NCBI GenBank assembly: GCA_015487975.1
Contig: WFOS01000001.1
Span: 1 to 50,169, forward strand
Direction of reading: 5' to 3'
DNA length: 50,169 bases
Origin: Ardenticatena sp.
GTDB lineage: Bacteria > Chloroflexota > Anaerolineae > Ardenticatenales > Ardenticatenaceae
Under the pieces are notes generated by a model. The model saw only the letters and a program-made list of their open reading frames with translations, ran no database searches and was not told where the DNA came from. Below, piece by piece: positions 18,453 through 27,160 of the stretch. The stretch's first letter is position 1. Each line of letters opens with the position of its first letter. A program made the translations under genes and the position numbers.

Positions 18453-20809
18453 GAGCCTGCTCCACCAGTTCGTCGAAGCCCGATGGCGGGATAGGTGCAC
18501 CCTGAATTTCCGTACAAACGGATACGCACACGACCAGACGCCTCGGCGTAATCGGCTACGGGCAGATCGACAGGTCTGCCGTCGTACGTAAAGGTCTCCC
18601 ATGTCTGTGTGCGCACATTCCAGACATCGAACGCGCGTTGGGACGAATCAAGGGCGACTTTGCCAACCAGCAAGCGATCGGTCGGTTGTGGTTGGGGCAA
18701 CCACGCCGAGAACGTGGCCTGTTCGGCCGAGGCTCCCACGCCCCACCATCCATTGCAACGCATGAGTGAGTCAAACGGTGCTTCTGGCCACACGGGAATA
18801 TCACCGGGAAGGATGATAGGTGCCTCAGGGGACGAGATGGAAAAGCGAGCAACCAGTAAATGCATGGCCCGGGTTTTCAACACCGTATCAGAGAGACCAA
18901 AGTTGTACATCGGTGCATCCAACCAGGCACCAAAGAAGACATCGCCCCCCAAGGGTGCTTGCAAAACAGACTGAACGGGGTCTGCGGAATTTTCGGCAAG
19001 CGGGGGCGGCATGTTACTCATGAAACGAGCGTTGAACATGCCCGAAAGAAATTGTTCGCGTGCAATGCGATAGGTTTCATCCATCTCATTTGACTCTACA
19101 AAATACTCGACGGGCCAGGTGAAGAATGGCGTGAGACGGGGGGAAAAGTGCTCCACCCCCCATTGCACCGTCCATGTTTCACCGGGCGCGAGTTCGGGAT
19201 GGCGTGTTCGGGTTTGTTCGTGAAACAGAACCAGATTTTTGAGTGGATAGTCACCTGTGTTGGTAATGCGTATGGTGACACCTTCGCCATTCAGGGTGCT
19301 TTCGATATGGACAGGTGCAGGCTGAACCGGTGGCGCCACATAAAACACAACCTGTGTACCGGGGCGCATCGAAACCGGCCCGACTTGCGCACGGTCGCTC
19401 GAACGAAACGTTTTGGCCTGCAAAACGTTGGGGCCTCCAAAATTGACATCCCCCCTCTCAGCAAACGCATTCACAAACGTATCGCCTGGCGCTTCGAGTG
19501 TGAAGGTTTCATCGTATGGCGAAAAGAAAAGCGCACCACCTTCACTTTCCATGGTGTCATTGGGGAGAACAACACCTATCGAGGCTTCGATCACCCACAA
19601 ATCCGTACCACGTAAACGCGTTCCCCACATGTAGGTCAGAACAGAAAACAGAAGCGTAAAAAGTGGAATGGTCACCCATGCCCACTCCAAGCGGCGCTTG
19701 GCACGGAGCACAAGGTAGTTGATGGGACCGACAAAAAGAATGTAGAGCAACAGCACCACGCCAAGCAGCCAGAGAGATGGCAAAGATCGGTCCAAGAGTT
19801 GAGAAGCACCTGACCGGATCGCCCAGCTATTCGGTTCGAAAACGGGTTGTGCGAACGTAACCAGGTCGGGCGGTAAAAGCACGTTCCAAAACGCTTCACG
19901 CCCTCCCCATGCGTCGAATGGCGACTGATTGGGGTCCAAGGCCAGCCAGTAGATGGTACCAAACCCAAGCTGCTGTTGCACCAGCAAAGGGCGACCATCG
20001 TCAAGTGCCAGTTGGACGAACCCTTTTGTGGGTGTGGCATTCGCAAACGCAAATGCGCCTTCTACACGGAGCGGCTCGCCTGTGGTTTCGGCGAGCAGGG
20101 CGAGGTCATCAGCAGTCACCGTGGTGACACCATCAAGACGCACTGGCTGCACTGCCTCTGGCAATCCGCTGAGTACTGCCGCTGCGTCTGCCCCGCCACC
20201 CAAGACAAGTGTCCCGCCACGGCTCACCCATGCCATCAGACTGCGCTGAACGGCGGGCGAAAACGACGACGTATCAACACCGCTGATAATGAGCATATCG
20301 AGCATGTGCCACAAAGCGGGGTGCTCGGGCAAGGCATCAAGCGATACATCGGCCAGTTCCATTTCGGCCGTGGAAAGAAAATCAAGCCCTTTCCCCGCTC
20401 CACGCAGACGCCCAACAAAGCGATTCTCGCTTGTGTAGAACCTGATGTCTACATCCTGCAAAGCGAAGACATCATGCGTGGTCGAGTCTCTGACAACCAC
20501 CCGCAGCGTGTTCACGCCAAAGCCTGTGGCAGGCAACGCGAGCGTTACAGCCTTTTGTGCCCCTGTTGGCAAATCGACCAGGCGTTCTACTTCAACAGGG
20601 TCCCTCGAAAAGCGCACCGCCACGACCACTTCGCGTGGGGCGCCATCATTCCGCAACAAGACGCGAACAGGGTAGAAATCCCCTTGCTTTGCGCGGGCCT
20701 CGAAAAAAGGTTGTACCTCGACCTCGATGGGGGATTGCGCCCAAGCAGGTGTTGCCAGAAGAAGCCAGAGCATTCCCATAAACGCCAGAAGAAGGCGGCG
20801 TTTGAGCAT
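18449..20809 (-). CDS. Membrane protein with amidotransferase-like and beta domains, ABC/MoxR cluster
   Basis: First gene of the cluster. It has a signal peptide (LAFMGMLWLLLATPAWA), a beta domain (about 30-130), a region resembling the class-I-glutamine-amidotransferase-like fold (MLDMLIISGVD ... LMAWVSRGGTLVLGGG), two membrane helices near the middle (LWLLGVVLLLYILFVGPINY, then ITIPLFTLLFSVLTYMW-like), and a large C-terminal extracytoplasmic part. The 786-residue ATG form (20809) has GAGG about 5 bases upstream and a promoter just before it. I assign no function; it may be the extracytoplasmic partner of the ABC-2 pair. Confidence 0.7.
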   Translation of the reverse strand: MLKRRLLLAFMGMLWLLLATPAWAQSPIEVEVQPFFEARAKQGDFYPVRVLLRNDGAPREVVVAVRFSRDPVEVERLVDLPTGAQKAVTLALPATGFGVNTLRVVVRDSTTHDVFALQDVDIRFYTSENRFVGRLRGAGKGLDFLSTAEMELADVSLDALPEHPALWHMLDMLIISGVDTSSFSPAVQRSLMAWVSRGGTLVLGGGADAAAVLSGLPEAVQPVRLDGVTTVTADDLALLAETTGEPLRVEGAFAFANATPTKGFVQLALDDGRPLLVQQQLGFGTIYWLALDPNQSPFDAWGGREAFWNVLLPPDLVTFAQPVFEPNSWAIRSGASQLLDRSLPSLWLLGVVLLLYILFVGPINYLVLRAKRRLEWAWVTIPLFTLLFSVLTYMWGTRLRGTDLWVIEASIGVVLPNDTMESEGGALFFSPYDETFTLEAPGDTFVNAFAERGDVNFGGPNVLQAKTFRSSDRAQVGPVSMRPGTQVVFYVAPPVQPAPVHIESTLNGEGVTIRITNTGDYPLKNLVLFHEQTRTRHPELAPGETWTVQWGVEHFSPRLTPFFTWPVEYFVESNEMDETYRIAREQFLSGMFNARFMSNMPPPLAENSADPVQSVLQAPLGGDVFFGAWLDAPMYNFGLSDTVLKTRAMHLLVARFSISSPEAPIILPGDIPVWPEAPFDSLMRCNGWWGVGASAEQATFSAWLPQPQPTDRLLVGKVALDSSQRAFDVWNVRTQTWETFTYDGRPVDLPVADYAEASGRVRIRLYGNSGCTYPAIGLRRTGGAGS

Positions 20810-20845
20810 AAGCCCCTCGTGTTGGTTGGTTGGCAAAGCGATGCA

Positions 20846-20874
20846 AGTATAGCGGGGGGAGAATGCAACGCCAA
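20846..20874 (-). promoter_or_regulatory. Promoter of the ABC/MoxR cluster
   Basis: On the minus strand, TTGGCG (20874-20869) and TATACT (20851-20846) are 17 bases apart, about 37 bases before the start codon. Confidence 0.55.
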
Positions 20875-20922
20875 ACGTTCGACAATTCCGACCCTTGGAG
20901 TGCTGAGCGCAGAAAGGCCGTA

Positions 20923-20936
20923 GCAAAGCGCTTTGC
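20923..20936. promoter_or_regulatory. 14-bp perfect palindrome in a divergent intergenic region
   Basis: GCAAAGCGCTTTGC lies between the ABC/MoxR cluster promoter and the HTH regulator gene. It could be the regulator's operator, but only position and symmetry support this. Confidence 0.35.
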
Positions 20937-21005
20937 GGAGCGCATTGTTTCCTTCACCATCCGAAGCACGCCTCGTCTTTCTCCTAGCCACAAGTGCGCC
21001 CTCAT

Positions 21006-21013
21006 GCTACAAT
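21006..21013 (+). promoter_or_regulatory. Extended -10 promoter of the HTH-peroxiredoxin pair
   Basis: TGCTACAAT contains an extended -10 (TG-N-TACAAT) about 45 bases before the GTG start. The -35 is weak, as is usual for extended -10 promoters. Confidence 0.4.
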
Positions 21014-21057
21014 CGCCACAACCCAAAGCGAAGCGGTGATACAAATGGAGGCAGTTT

Positions 21058-21651
21058 GTGGCCGATTGGTTGACACTCAAAGAAGCAAGTGAGTTGCTCG
21101 GCGTCCATCCTTCGACACTGCGGCGCTGGAGCGACGAAGGCAAAATCACCACCATACGCACACGTGGTGGGCATCGCCGTTTCCACCGCCGCGACATCGA
21201 AGCGTTGTTGCAACAAGGCATTTCCGAACACGAAGCCACATCCATGTCGTCCATTGCCGGGCGTGTTCACACGCACCACCCCGAATGGGGGCAAGCCCTG
21301 GGGAACGAAGCCCGCTCCCATGCGCGTGAACTCGGGCAACGCCTGCTTGGCCTGCTGATGCAATACATCCTCCATTCTGGTGACGAAACGCGCCTGCTCG
21401 CTCAAAGCCGCGATGTCGGGCGCGAATATGGCCGCTTGATCGCCGCCGCCGGTTTCTCCCTGCTCGAAACCGTAGAAGCATTTCTCTACTTCCGCCACCA
21501 AGTGACCGAAATGGCGATCAAACTCCCCTCGTTCCCTCAACCCAACGATGGTCAGGCCGTGCGTCAATTGCACCACCACATCGACCGCTTCATGAACGAA
21601 GTCTTGTTGGGAACAATCGAAGGATTCGAGCAAATAAGCACGAAAGGATGA
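21058..21651 (+). CDS. HTH transcriptional regulator with helical sensor-like domain
   Basis: The N-terminal 55 residues form a MerR/excisionase-type winged helix (LTLKEASELLGVHPSTLRRW ... TRGGHRRFHRRDIEALL), as in BldC-like proteins. The rest (about 75-190) is all-helical and resembles the RsbRD N-terminal or globin-like sensor fold (GREYGRLIAAAGFSLLETVEAFLYFR). The start is GTG with GGAGG about 8 bases upstream. Its stop overlaps the peroxiredoxin start (ATGA), so the two are made together. It may respond to redox state, but that is inference from the partner. Confidence 0.72.
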   Translation: MADWLTLKEASELLGVHPSTLRRWSDEGKITTIRTRGGHRRFHRRDIEALLQQGISEHEATSMSSIAGRVHTHHPEWGQALGNEARSHARELGQRLLGLLMQYILHSGDETRLLAQSRDVGREYGRLIAAAGFSLLETVEAFLYFRHQVTEMAIKLPSFPQPNDGQAVRQLHHHIDRFMNEVLLGTIEGFEQISTKG

Positions 21652-22145
21652 ACACCATGCCACACCTGCACATCGGTCAGCCTGCACCCGATTTCGAATT
21701 GCTCGACGACCAGGGGCGTCCCGTGCGGCTGAGCGATTTTCGTGGACGCCCTCTGCTGCTCTACTTCTACCCCAAAGCCATGACCAGTGGCTGCACCCGC
21801 CAGGCGTGCGCCTTCCGCGACGCCATGCCCGATTTCGAGCGCCTAGGCGTGGCTGTTCTTGGTATCAGCCCCGACCCCGTGGAACGTCTGCAACAATTCA
21901 AAGCCAAAGAGGGGCTCAATTTCACCCTGCTCTCGGACCCCGATCACGCTGTAGCAGAGGCCTATGGCGTCTGGGGGGAAAAATCCATGTACGGGCGCAC
22001 CTACATGGGCATCATCCGCAGCCAATTTCTGATTGACGAACATGGCATCATCCGTGCAGCGCACTACAAAATCAGCCCTGCCAAGAGTGTCCCCACGGCT
22101 CGAAAAGACATCGAAGCGTGGCAACAATCGACCGAACATCCATAG
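21648..22145 (+). CDS. bcp: Peroxiredoxin, BCP/PrxQ type
   Basis: A thiol peroxidase that reduces hydroperoxides. The thioredoxin fold starts APDFELLDDQGRPVRLSDFRG. The peroxidatic Cys is residue 49 in YPKAMTSGCTRQAC, and a second Cys five residues on (54) is the likely resolving Cys, as in the BCP group. The usual DDTPGC sequence is changed to AMTSGC, keeping the Thr and Cys. The 165-residue length is normal. Translation is coupled to the upstream regulator. Confidence 0.88.
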   Translation: MNTMPHLHIGQPAPDFELLDDQGRPVRLSDFRGRPLLLYFYPKAMTSGCTRQACAFRDAMPDFERLGVAVLGISPDPVERLQQFKAKEGLNFTLLSDPDHAVAEAYGVWGEKSMYGRTYMGIIRSQFLIDEHGIIRAAHYKISPAKSVPTARKDIEAWQQSTEHP

Positions 22146-22217
22146 GCTATCCGCACGGGCATTCGCTCGTGTTTCCCCCATTCCATCAATACAACCAACA
22201 TTTGCAGGAGCGTCGCC

Positions 22218-23237
22218 ATGAAAATCGATACCGCCTTGTTCGTCACCAATCTCGAAGAGGCCCCAGCGCTGGCACGCAAAGCCGAAGACATCGGCTTCGA
22301 CGGGCTATGGACCAGCGAAACCAGCCACAACCCCATGTTCCCGCTGGTGTTGGCTGCTGAGCACACCAGCCGTATCGAATTAGGAACGGCCATCGTTGTC
22401 GCATTTGCCCGCAGCCCGATGGACGTTGCCTATCAGGCATGGGATCTGGCGCAATACAGCAACGGACGCTTCATCCTGGGGCTCGGAACACAGGTGAAAG
22501 CCCATATCGAACGGCGCTTTTCCATGCCCTGGGGCAAGCCTGTCGCACGTTTGCGTGAATACGTCCAGGCGCTCCGCGCCATCTGGCATGCGTGGCAAAC
22601 GGGTGAAAAACTCAACTTCCGTGGCGAATTCTACAAATTCACTCTCATGACGCCCTTTTTCAATCCTGGCCCGATCGATCATCCCAACATTCCCATTTAC
22701 ATCGCTGGCGTCAATCGTGGCCTGTGCCGTCTGGCAGGTGAAGTCGCTGATGGCTTCCACGTGCACCCCTTCCACACCGTGCGCTATCTGAAAGAGCGCA
22801 TCATCCCTTGGATTGAAGAAGGTGCCGCCGAAGCCGGACGCAGTCGCGCCGACGTCCAACTCAGTTCCACCATCTTCGTCGTCACCGGTCCGGATGAAAA
22901 AGCCATCGAAGAAGCCAAATTCGGTGTGCGGCAACAAATTGCATTCTATGCGTCCACACCAAGTTACCATTCGGTCATGGAGCTTCATGGCTGGAAGGAG
23001 ACCGCTGAAGCATTGAGCCGTCTGGCGGTACGACAAAAATGGCACGAAATGCCCTCCCTGATCACCGATGAAATGCTCGAAACGTTTGCCGTCATCGCAC
23101 CCTACGACACGCTCGCCCAAGCCATTCGCCAGCGCTACGAGGGCCTGCTCGACCGTGTGACCTACTACGCCCAATTCATCCCTGGTGCAGACGAAACGTT
23201 CTGGCGTGAAACGGTACGGGCGTTCAAAGAAGCCTGA
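22218..23237 (+). CDS. F420-dependent LLM-class oxidoreductase
   Basis: A luciferase-like TIM-barrel enzyme of the group related to methylene-tetrahydromethanopterin reductase. Typical segments are ARKAEDIGFDGLWTSETSH, RIELGTAIVVAFARSPMDVA and GRFILGLGTQVKAHIERRF. The overall sequence resembles the TIGR03617 subfamily predicted to bind coenzyme F420, though flavin use cannot be excluded. The substrate is unknown. GGAG lies 9 bases before the ATG. Confidence 0.82.
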   Translation: MKIDTALFVTNLEEAPALARKAEDIGFDGLWTSETSHNPMFPLVLAAEHTSRIELGTAIVVAFARSPMDVAYQAWDLAQYSNGRFILGLGTQVKAHIERRFSMPWGKPVARLREYVQALRAIWHAWQTGEKLNFRGEFYKFTLMTPFFNPGPIDHPNIPIYIAGVNRGLCRLAGEVADGFHVHPFHTVRYLKERIIPWIEEGAAEAGRSRADVQLSSTIFVVTGPDEKAIEEAKFGVRQQIAFYASTPSYHSVMELHGWKETAEALSRLAVRQKWHEMPSLITDEMLETFAVIAPYDTLAQAIRQRYEGLLDRVTYYAQFIPGADETFWRETVRAFKEA

Positions 23238-23276
23238 GCCATCACGCTGTCGTCGGCTCACCATTTGGAGGACTTC

Positions 23277-24251
23277 ATGAGCAAATTGTCGTTCGTCAGC
23301 ATTGTCAAACTGCTACGTGAAATAGACCTGGATGCCATTCGCAAAGAGGTTGAACGCCGTTTTACGCTCGTTATTTTTGGCGAAGCAACACAGGCGACCA
23401 TCGAAGTGGGCCGCCTGCTGAGCGGCCCTGACATTCATCCCTGGATCGACCTGGCCGATACCAACATCGCTGCCAACATCGCCTACGATCTCGGCATTCT
23501 CATCACAACACACCAGAAACCCACACAAGCCGAAAAAGCGGCCATGGAGAAACTCCACCGCCACAAAACCCCCATCATCGTGGTAGAAACCCCCGCTCCC
23601 ACCGCGATGAAAGGTATTCCACGGCGTGGCGAATTTGCCCGTGTCAAGTTGCGCCGCGCCGATGACCGCGAGGGGTTTGCTGACGTGCTTGCCCCCACCA
23701 TTCTGGACGCCCGCGACGACCTCCAACTGGCGTTTGGCCGCCAGCTGGAAGGGTTGCGCCCATTCGTGGTGCAACGCCTCATCGAAGAGACAGCCACCAC
23801 CAACGCCACCTATGTCCTTACCACCGGCTTAGCCGAAAGCGTGCCAGGTTTGAACGTACCGCTCAACGTAGCCGATATGGTGGTGCTCACCAAAAACCAG
23901 ATGATGATGGCGTACAAAATTGCGCTTGTATACGGCAAAGAAGGGGCTCCCCGCGACCTCATTGGCGAGATTTTGGGGGTTTTGGGAGGTGGGTTCTTCT
24001 TCCGTCAACTGGCACGCTATCTGGTGGGGCTTCTTCCTGTGGCGGGTATTCCTGCCAAAGCCATCATTGCGTATGCCGGCACCTACGTTATCGGTGAAGC
24101 GGTACGCCGTTGGGCAGCTGGCGAAGTCCCCATGACCCCCGATGAAGTACGCGCCATGTTCAGTACATTTGTGCGCAAAAAACGCCTGGTACTGAACACT
24201 CCCCAAGAACCGTTGCCAGGTGACGAGCCCACACCACAAGGAGACGGGTAA
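23277..24251 (+). CDS. DUF697-like membrane-associated protein
   Basis: The 324-residue protein has a GTPase-like N-terminal half without a complete P-loop (LVIFGEATQATIEVGRLLSG where GxxxxGKS would be expected) and a C-terminal half with two hydrophobic segments (LIGEILGVLGGGFFFRQLARYLVGLLP ... GIPAKAIIAYAGTYVIGEA) typical of DUF697/YcjF-type domains. It is probably membrane-bound. The ATG at 23277 has GGAGG 5 bases upstream, and the gene is followed within 4 bases by the ketopantoate reductase-like gene. The function is unknown. Confidence 0.65.
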   Translation: MSKLSFVSIVKLLREIDLDAIRKEVERRFTLVIFGEATQATIEVGRLLSGPDIHPWIDLADTNIAANIAYDLGILITTHQKPTQAEKAAMEKLHRHKTPIIVVETPAPTAMKGIPRRGEFARVKLRRADDREGFADVLAPTILDARDDLQLAFGRQLEGLRPFVVQRLIEETATTNATYVLTTGLAESVPGLNVPLNVADMVVLTKNQMMMAYKIALVYGKEGAPRDLIGEILGVLGGGFFFRQLARYLVGLLPVAGIPAKAIIAYAGTYVIGEAVRRWAAGEVPMTPDEVRAMFSTFVRKKRLVLNTPQEPLPGDEPTPQGDG

Positions 24252-24255
24252 AGCC

Positions 24256-25320
24256 ATGCGGTGGTTGATCGTTGGTGCGGGCGCTATTGGTTCGCTCGTT
24301 GGGGCACGCCTCGCACAAGCTGGTGAAACCGTGGTGTTAGTCGTGCGCCCACATGTGGCAGCCCACCTTGCACAACATGGGCTCACACTACGTGCGCCAG
24401 AGAGCACGTTCACCAAACACGTGCCCGCCGTCACCACCATTGCCGATGCTCGCCAGCACTTCGGCGATTTCGACGCTATTGCCTTCACGATGAAAGCCTT
24501 TGGGGTGCATGATGCCGCCGAAGACCTGGCAGCAGCTGGCTACACCACAACCCCTGTGCTCACCTTCCAAAATGGGGTAGGGAGTGAAGAAATCGCCGCG
24601 CAGCGCCTTCCAAACGCGCCGATTGTCTCGGCAAGCATCACCGTGCCAGTCGAAGTCCCTGGGCCGGGGGTGGTGGCCGCCAAATCCAAAGGGGGCATTG
24701 GGCTGGCATGCGTCCAGCACTGCACAGACTCCCTGCTCGATACACTGGCACGCACATTTCAGCGTGCGCGGTTCCCGATCTCTTTGCAGACCGACTACCG
24801 CTCCATGGTGTGGAGCAAACTGCTGCTGAACATCATCGGCAACGCCACATCCGCCATTACAGGGTGGCCGCCACAACGCATCATCGCCGACCCCACACTG
24901 TTCGACGTCGAACGGGCAGCATGGCTGGAAGCCTATACCGTCATGCAAGCGCAGCAAATTCCCGTTGTCGATTTGCCTGGCTATCCGCTGCGCTGGTTCG
25001 CCCGGCTGGTACGCTGGCTCCCAGATATGCTCCTGCGCCCGGTGCTCGCGCGGCTGGTGGCATCCGGGCGCGGGGGCAAAATGCCCTCACTCTACCTGGA
25101 CATCGAAGCGGGGCGCACACAACTGGAAATCGATTTCCTCAATGGAGCCGTTGTCCAAGCCGGACACAAGGTACAGATCCCCACCCCCGTCAACGAAACG
25201 CTGACCACGCTCGTCTGGCGTGTGGCGGAAGACCCTGGCACACGCCAACGTTTTCGAACGCACCCGCACGAGCTGGCACACGAAGTCAATCATGCGCGTG
25301 TGTGCGCCCGTCAACCGTAG
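24256..25320 (+). CDS. Ketopantoate reductase (ApbA/PanE) family protein
   Basis: A Rossmann-fold NADPH-dependent reductase, starting with the nucleotide motif GAGAIGSLVGARLAQAG, with VRPHVAAHL and a conserved Lys-containing segment (FTMKAFGVHD, FQNGVGSEE). The C-terminal domain carries WSKLLLNIIGNATSAITG, the family's second signature. At 354 residues it is longer than standard PanE (about 300), so a related substrate is possible. The start has GGAG 12 bases upstream. Its stop is 2 bases from the stop of a convergent gene, with no terminator visible. Confidence 0.82.
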   Translation: MRWLIVGAGAIGSLVGARLAQAGETVVLVVRPHVAAHLAQHGLTLRAPESTFTKHVPAVTTIADARQHFGDFDAIAFTMKAFGVHDAAEDLAAAGYTTTPVLTFQNGVGSEEIAAQRLPNAPIVSASITVPVEVPGPGVVAAKSKGGIGLACVQHCTDSLLDTLARTFQRARFPISLQTDYRSMVWSKLLLNIIGNATSAITGWPPQRIIADPTLFDVERAAWLEAYTVMQAQQIPVVDLPGYPLRWFARLVRWLPDMLLRPVLARLVASGRGGKMPSLYLDIEAGRTQLEIDFLNGAVVQAGHKVQIPTPVNETLTTLVWRVAEDPGTRQRFRTHPHELAHEVNHARVCARQP

Positions 25321-25322
25321 CG

Positions 25323-25817
25323 CTACGGTTCCAGCGGTTCGAATTCCAACACACGCACAACCACTTCGGTATCGCGCAGGACCGTACCGTTCTGGTCATG
25401 CACGTTCCCCAGGCGAATGAGCTCCGGGAAGCGGTAGGTTTCATTATAGCGGGCGGAAACGCTTCGCTGCTGCCCCGCCAGCTCCCCTCCCACCATCTCG
25501 AACAGGCCGGGCACCGTGTATGGTTCGCCACGCTCCTCGCTCAGCATCTGTGGCGCTTCCCACGCCCGCTCATCATCGCTCCAATAGCGCAATACCGCTT
25601 GTTCGAGCTGCCCGTCGCGCACCACCACTTCCACACGGCGACGCTCATTGTACTTTTCCACCTCGACCAGCACGCGATACGACGTAATGCCCAGCGCCTC
25701 CCACGCCTTACGCTCGGCATTGTTCGTCTGAAACGAGGCCGACGGGGCAAACCCATCGAACCACCCACATCCACTCGCCATCAGCAAGACAAGTACCATC
25801 ACCACCCAACGTCGCAT
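25323..25817 (-). CDS. Small lipoprotein, DUF6174-like
   Basis: A lipoprotein signal ends in MASGC, followed by about 140 residues with the pattern AWEALGITSYRVLVEVEKYNERRRVEVVVRDGQ ... TVPGLFEMV ... YNETYRFPELIRLG seen in DUF6174 proteins. The function is unknown. The ATG at 25817 has AAGGAG 8 bases upstream. It is the last gene of the minus run from the M6-like protease. Confidence 0.68.
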   Translation of the reverse strand: MRRWVVMVLVLLMASGCGWFDGFAPSASFQTNNAERKAWEALGITSYRVLVEVEKYNERRRVEVVVRDGQLEQAVLRYWSDDERAWEAPQMLSEERGEPYTVPGLFEMVGGELAGQQRSVSARYNETYRFPELIRLGNVHDQNGTVLRDTEVVVRVLEFEPLEP

Positions 25818-25849
25818 AGAACACACTCCTTCTTGCATCTGTTTTGGGT

Positions 25850-26452
25850 TCATAGTTGCGCTCCACCGCCCCTCCGTCGAAGCGTGCGCCAAAACGCTTC
25901 ATCGAGCAACACCGAACGAAACCAGCGGGCCATCTGAGGATCGGCGGCTTCCAACTCGCGTGGCGATACCATGAATCGGGCAAATCCCCGCTGAAACAGA
26001 AGCCGTGGCACGTTCGTCTCCAACAGATCCTCGGCGTACCCCAGCGCTACCACTTCGCGCCACCGTGCAACGACATCCGGGGGCACGAAGGGCGCCATCG
26101 CGCCTTCGCTCAAAACGCCACCTGTGGCATCACTGCCCAACCAATGGTCGAGCCAGGCGGCCACCACCTGCCAAAAGGCCTCGCGCCGCTGCATGACATC
26201 GTCTACATGCCAGAGCAACATTCCCGCCATGTGCAGGTGCCGCCAATACGTCGGTTCAGCCACATACGTGCTCACAACGCTGGCATCGACGACCATCTCG
26301 CCGCGGGGGTGCGCTGCCCAGGCATCACGCAGAGCAACCGGCAAGCGCGACACATGACGCATCACGGCATCACGGACGCGCCCGGGCGGCACGGGCAGGT
26401 TGGGCGCAACATGAATACGGGTGTCCAGGCGTCGTTTATGCGGACGTGGCAT
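25850..26452 (-). CDS. Hypothetical protein, 200 residues
   Basis: I recognise no family. It is a soluble-looking, Trp- and Arg-rich protein without signal or membrane helices. It has a basic N-terminus (MPRPHKRRLDTR) and motifs such as WRHLHMAGMLLWHVDDVMQRR and SPRELEAADPQMARWFRSVLL. The ATG at 26452 has GAGAGG 7 bases upstream and overlaps the CPBP gene end by 17 bases, which supports it being real and co-translated. Confidence 0.6.
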   Translation of the reverse strand: MPRPHKRRLDTRIHVAPNLPVPPGRVRDAVMRHVSRLPVALRDAWAAHPRGEMVVDASVVSTYVAEPTYWRHLHMAGMLLWHVDDVMQRREAFWQVVAAWLDHWLGSDATGGVLSEGAMAPFVPPDVVARWREVVALGYAEDLLETNVPRLLFQRGFARFMVSPRELEAADPQMARWFRSVLLDEAFWRTLRRRGGGAQL

Positions 26453-27155
26453 ACGCAAACCTCTCGAACCAATCGGGACGCAGATACGCCAGGATGAACT
26501 GGTTGGCATTCAACGCCCAGTGTGCCACAACTACAAACCAGAGGCTCCCCGTGGTGAGAAAGAACCACCCCATGACCATCCCCATGAACGTTGTCAAAAC
26601 GACACCCCACCACCCCTGTGCCAGGTGTAAAACACCAAACACCACCGACGACGCCACCACCAGCCCCCAAGCAGAAAACCAAACTGAAAAGCCCCCCACC
26701 AACAAGGCGCGAAAGAGCATCTCTTCCAGCGCGGCGGCTGGCAACGCTGCCAACACGACCGGCATAATTTCGCTGCGTGTGCGCGGGCGCAACAGCTGCA
26801 CGGTTTTTGGCAGGTAGAGACCAGGGCGTAAACGTGGCAAGAGGCCCATCGAAAAGAGATTGACACCCCACGCCATGAGCACGCCCGTCAGCGCTGCCAC
26901 AACCAAATCACGCATGAAGTTGAAGGGAAGCAGGCCAAACTGTTCGCGGGGTAGGCCACTGATGAGCATCAATCCAACACACAGCAGGAGCAAGGTCAGG
27001 CGAAAGAGATTTTCCAACGGGTGCAAGAGCGGATTGAAGGGCAATTCCTCTTCGGTAGAAGCGAGCAAACGCGCGGTTTCCAACGTCATCAGCGCAATCC
27101 CCAGCAACAACCCGAGCGTTCCACCGGCAAAGATCACCAGCCGCACCGTGTGCAT
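26436..27155 (-). CDS. CPBP-family intramembrane metalloprotease
   Basis: A membrane-embedded protease of the CAAX/Abi (CPBP) family with about seven helices. The motifs are intact: EEMLFR (144-149), FGVLH (173-177) and HWALN (212-216), which supply the catalytic Glu, Arg and His residues. The ATG at 27155 is chosen because GAGGAG lies 8 bases upstream; a GTG at 27164 overlaps the ribosome site. It follows the M6-like protease gene with a 5-base gap, so the two probably form one operon. The substrate is unknown. Confidence 0.87.
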   Translation of the reverse strand: MHTVRLVIFAGGTLGLLLGIALMTLETARLLASTEEELPFNPLLHPLENLFRLTLLLLCVGLMLISGLPREQFGLLPFNFMRDLVVAALTGVLMAWGVNLFSMGLLPRLRPGLYLPKTVQLLRPRTRSEIMPVVLAALPAAALEEMLFRALLVGGFSVWFSAWGLVVASSVVFGVLHLAQGWWGVVLTTFMGMVMGWFFLTTGSLWFVVVAHWALNANQFILAYLRPDWFERFAYATSA

Positions 27156-27160
27156 GTGGT

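Noticed and set aside
24708..25937. 409-residue plus-strand open frame across two genes
   Set aside because: It overlaps the ketopantoate reductase-like gene and the DUF6174-like gene in a wrong frame and has an Arg/Pro-rich, non-protein-like composition.
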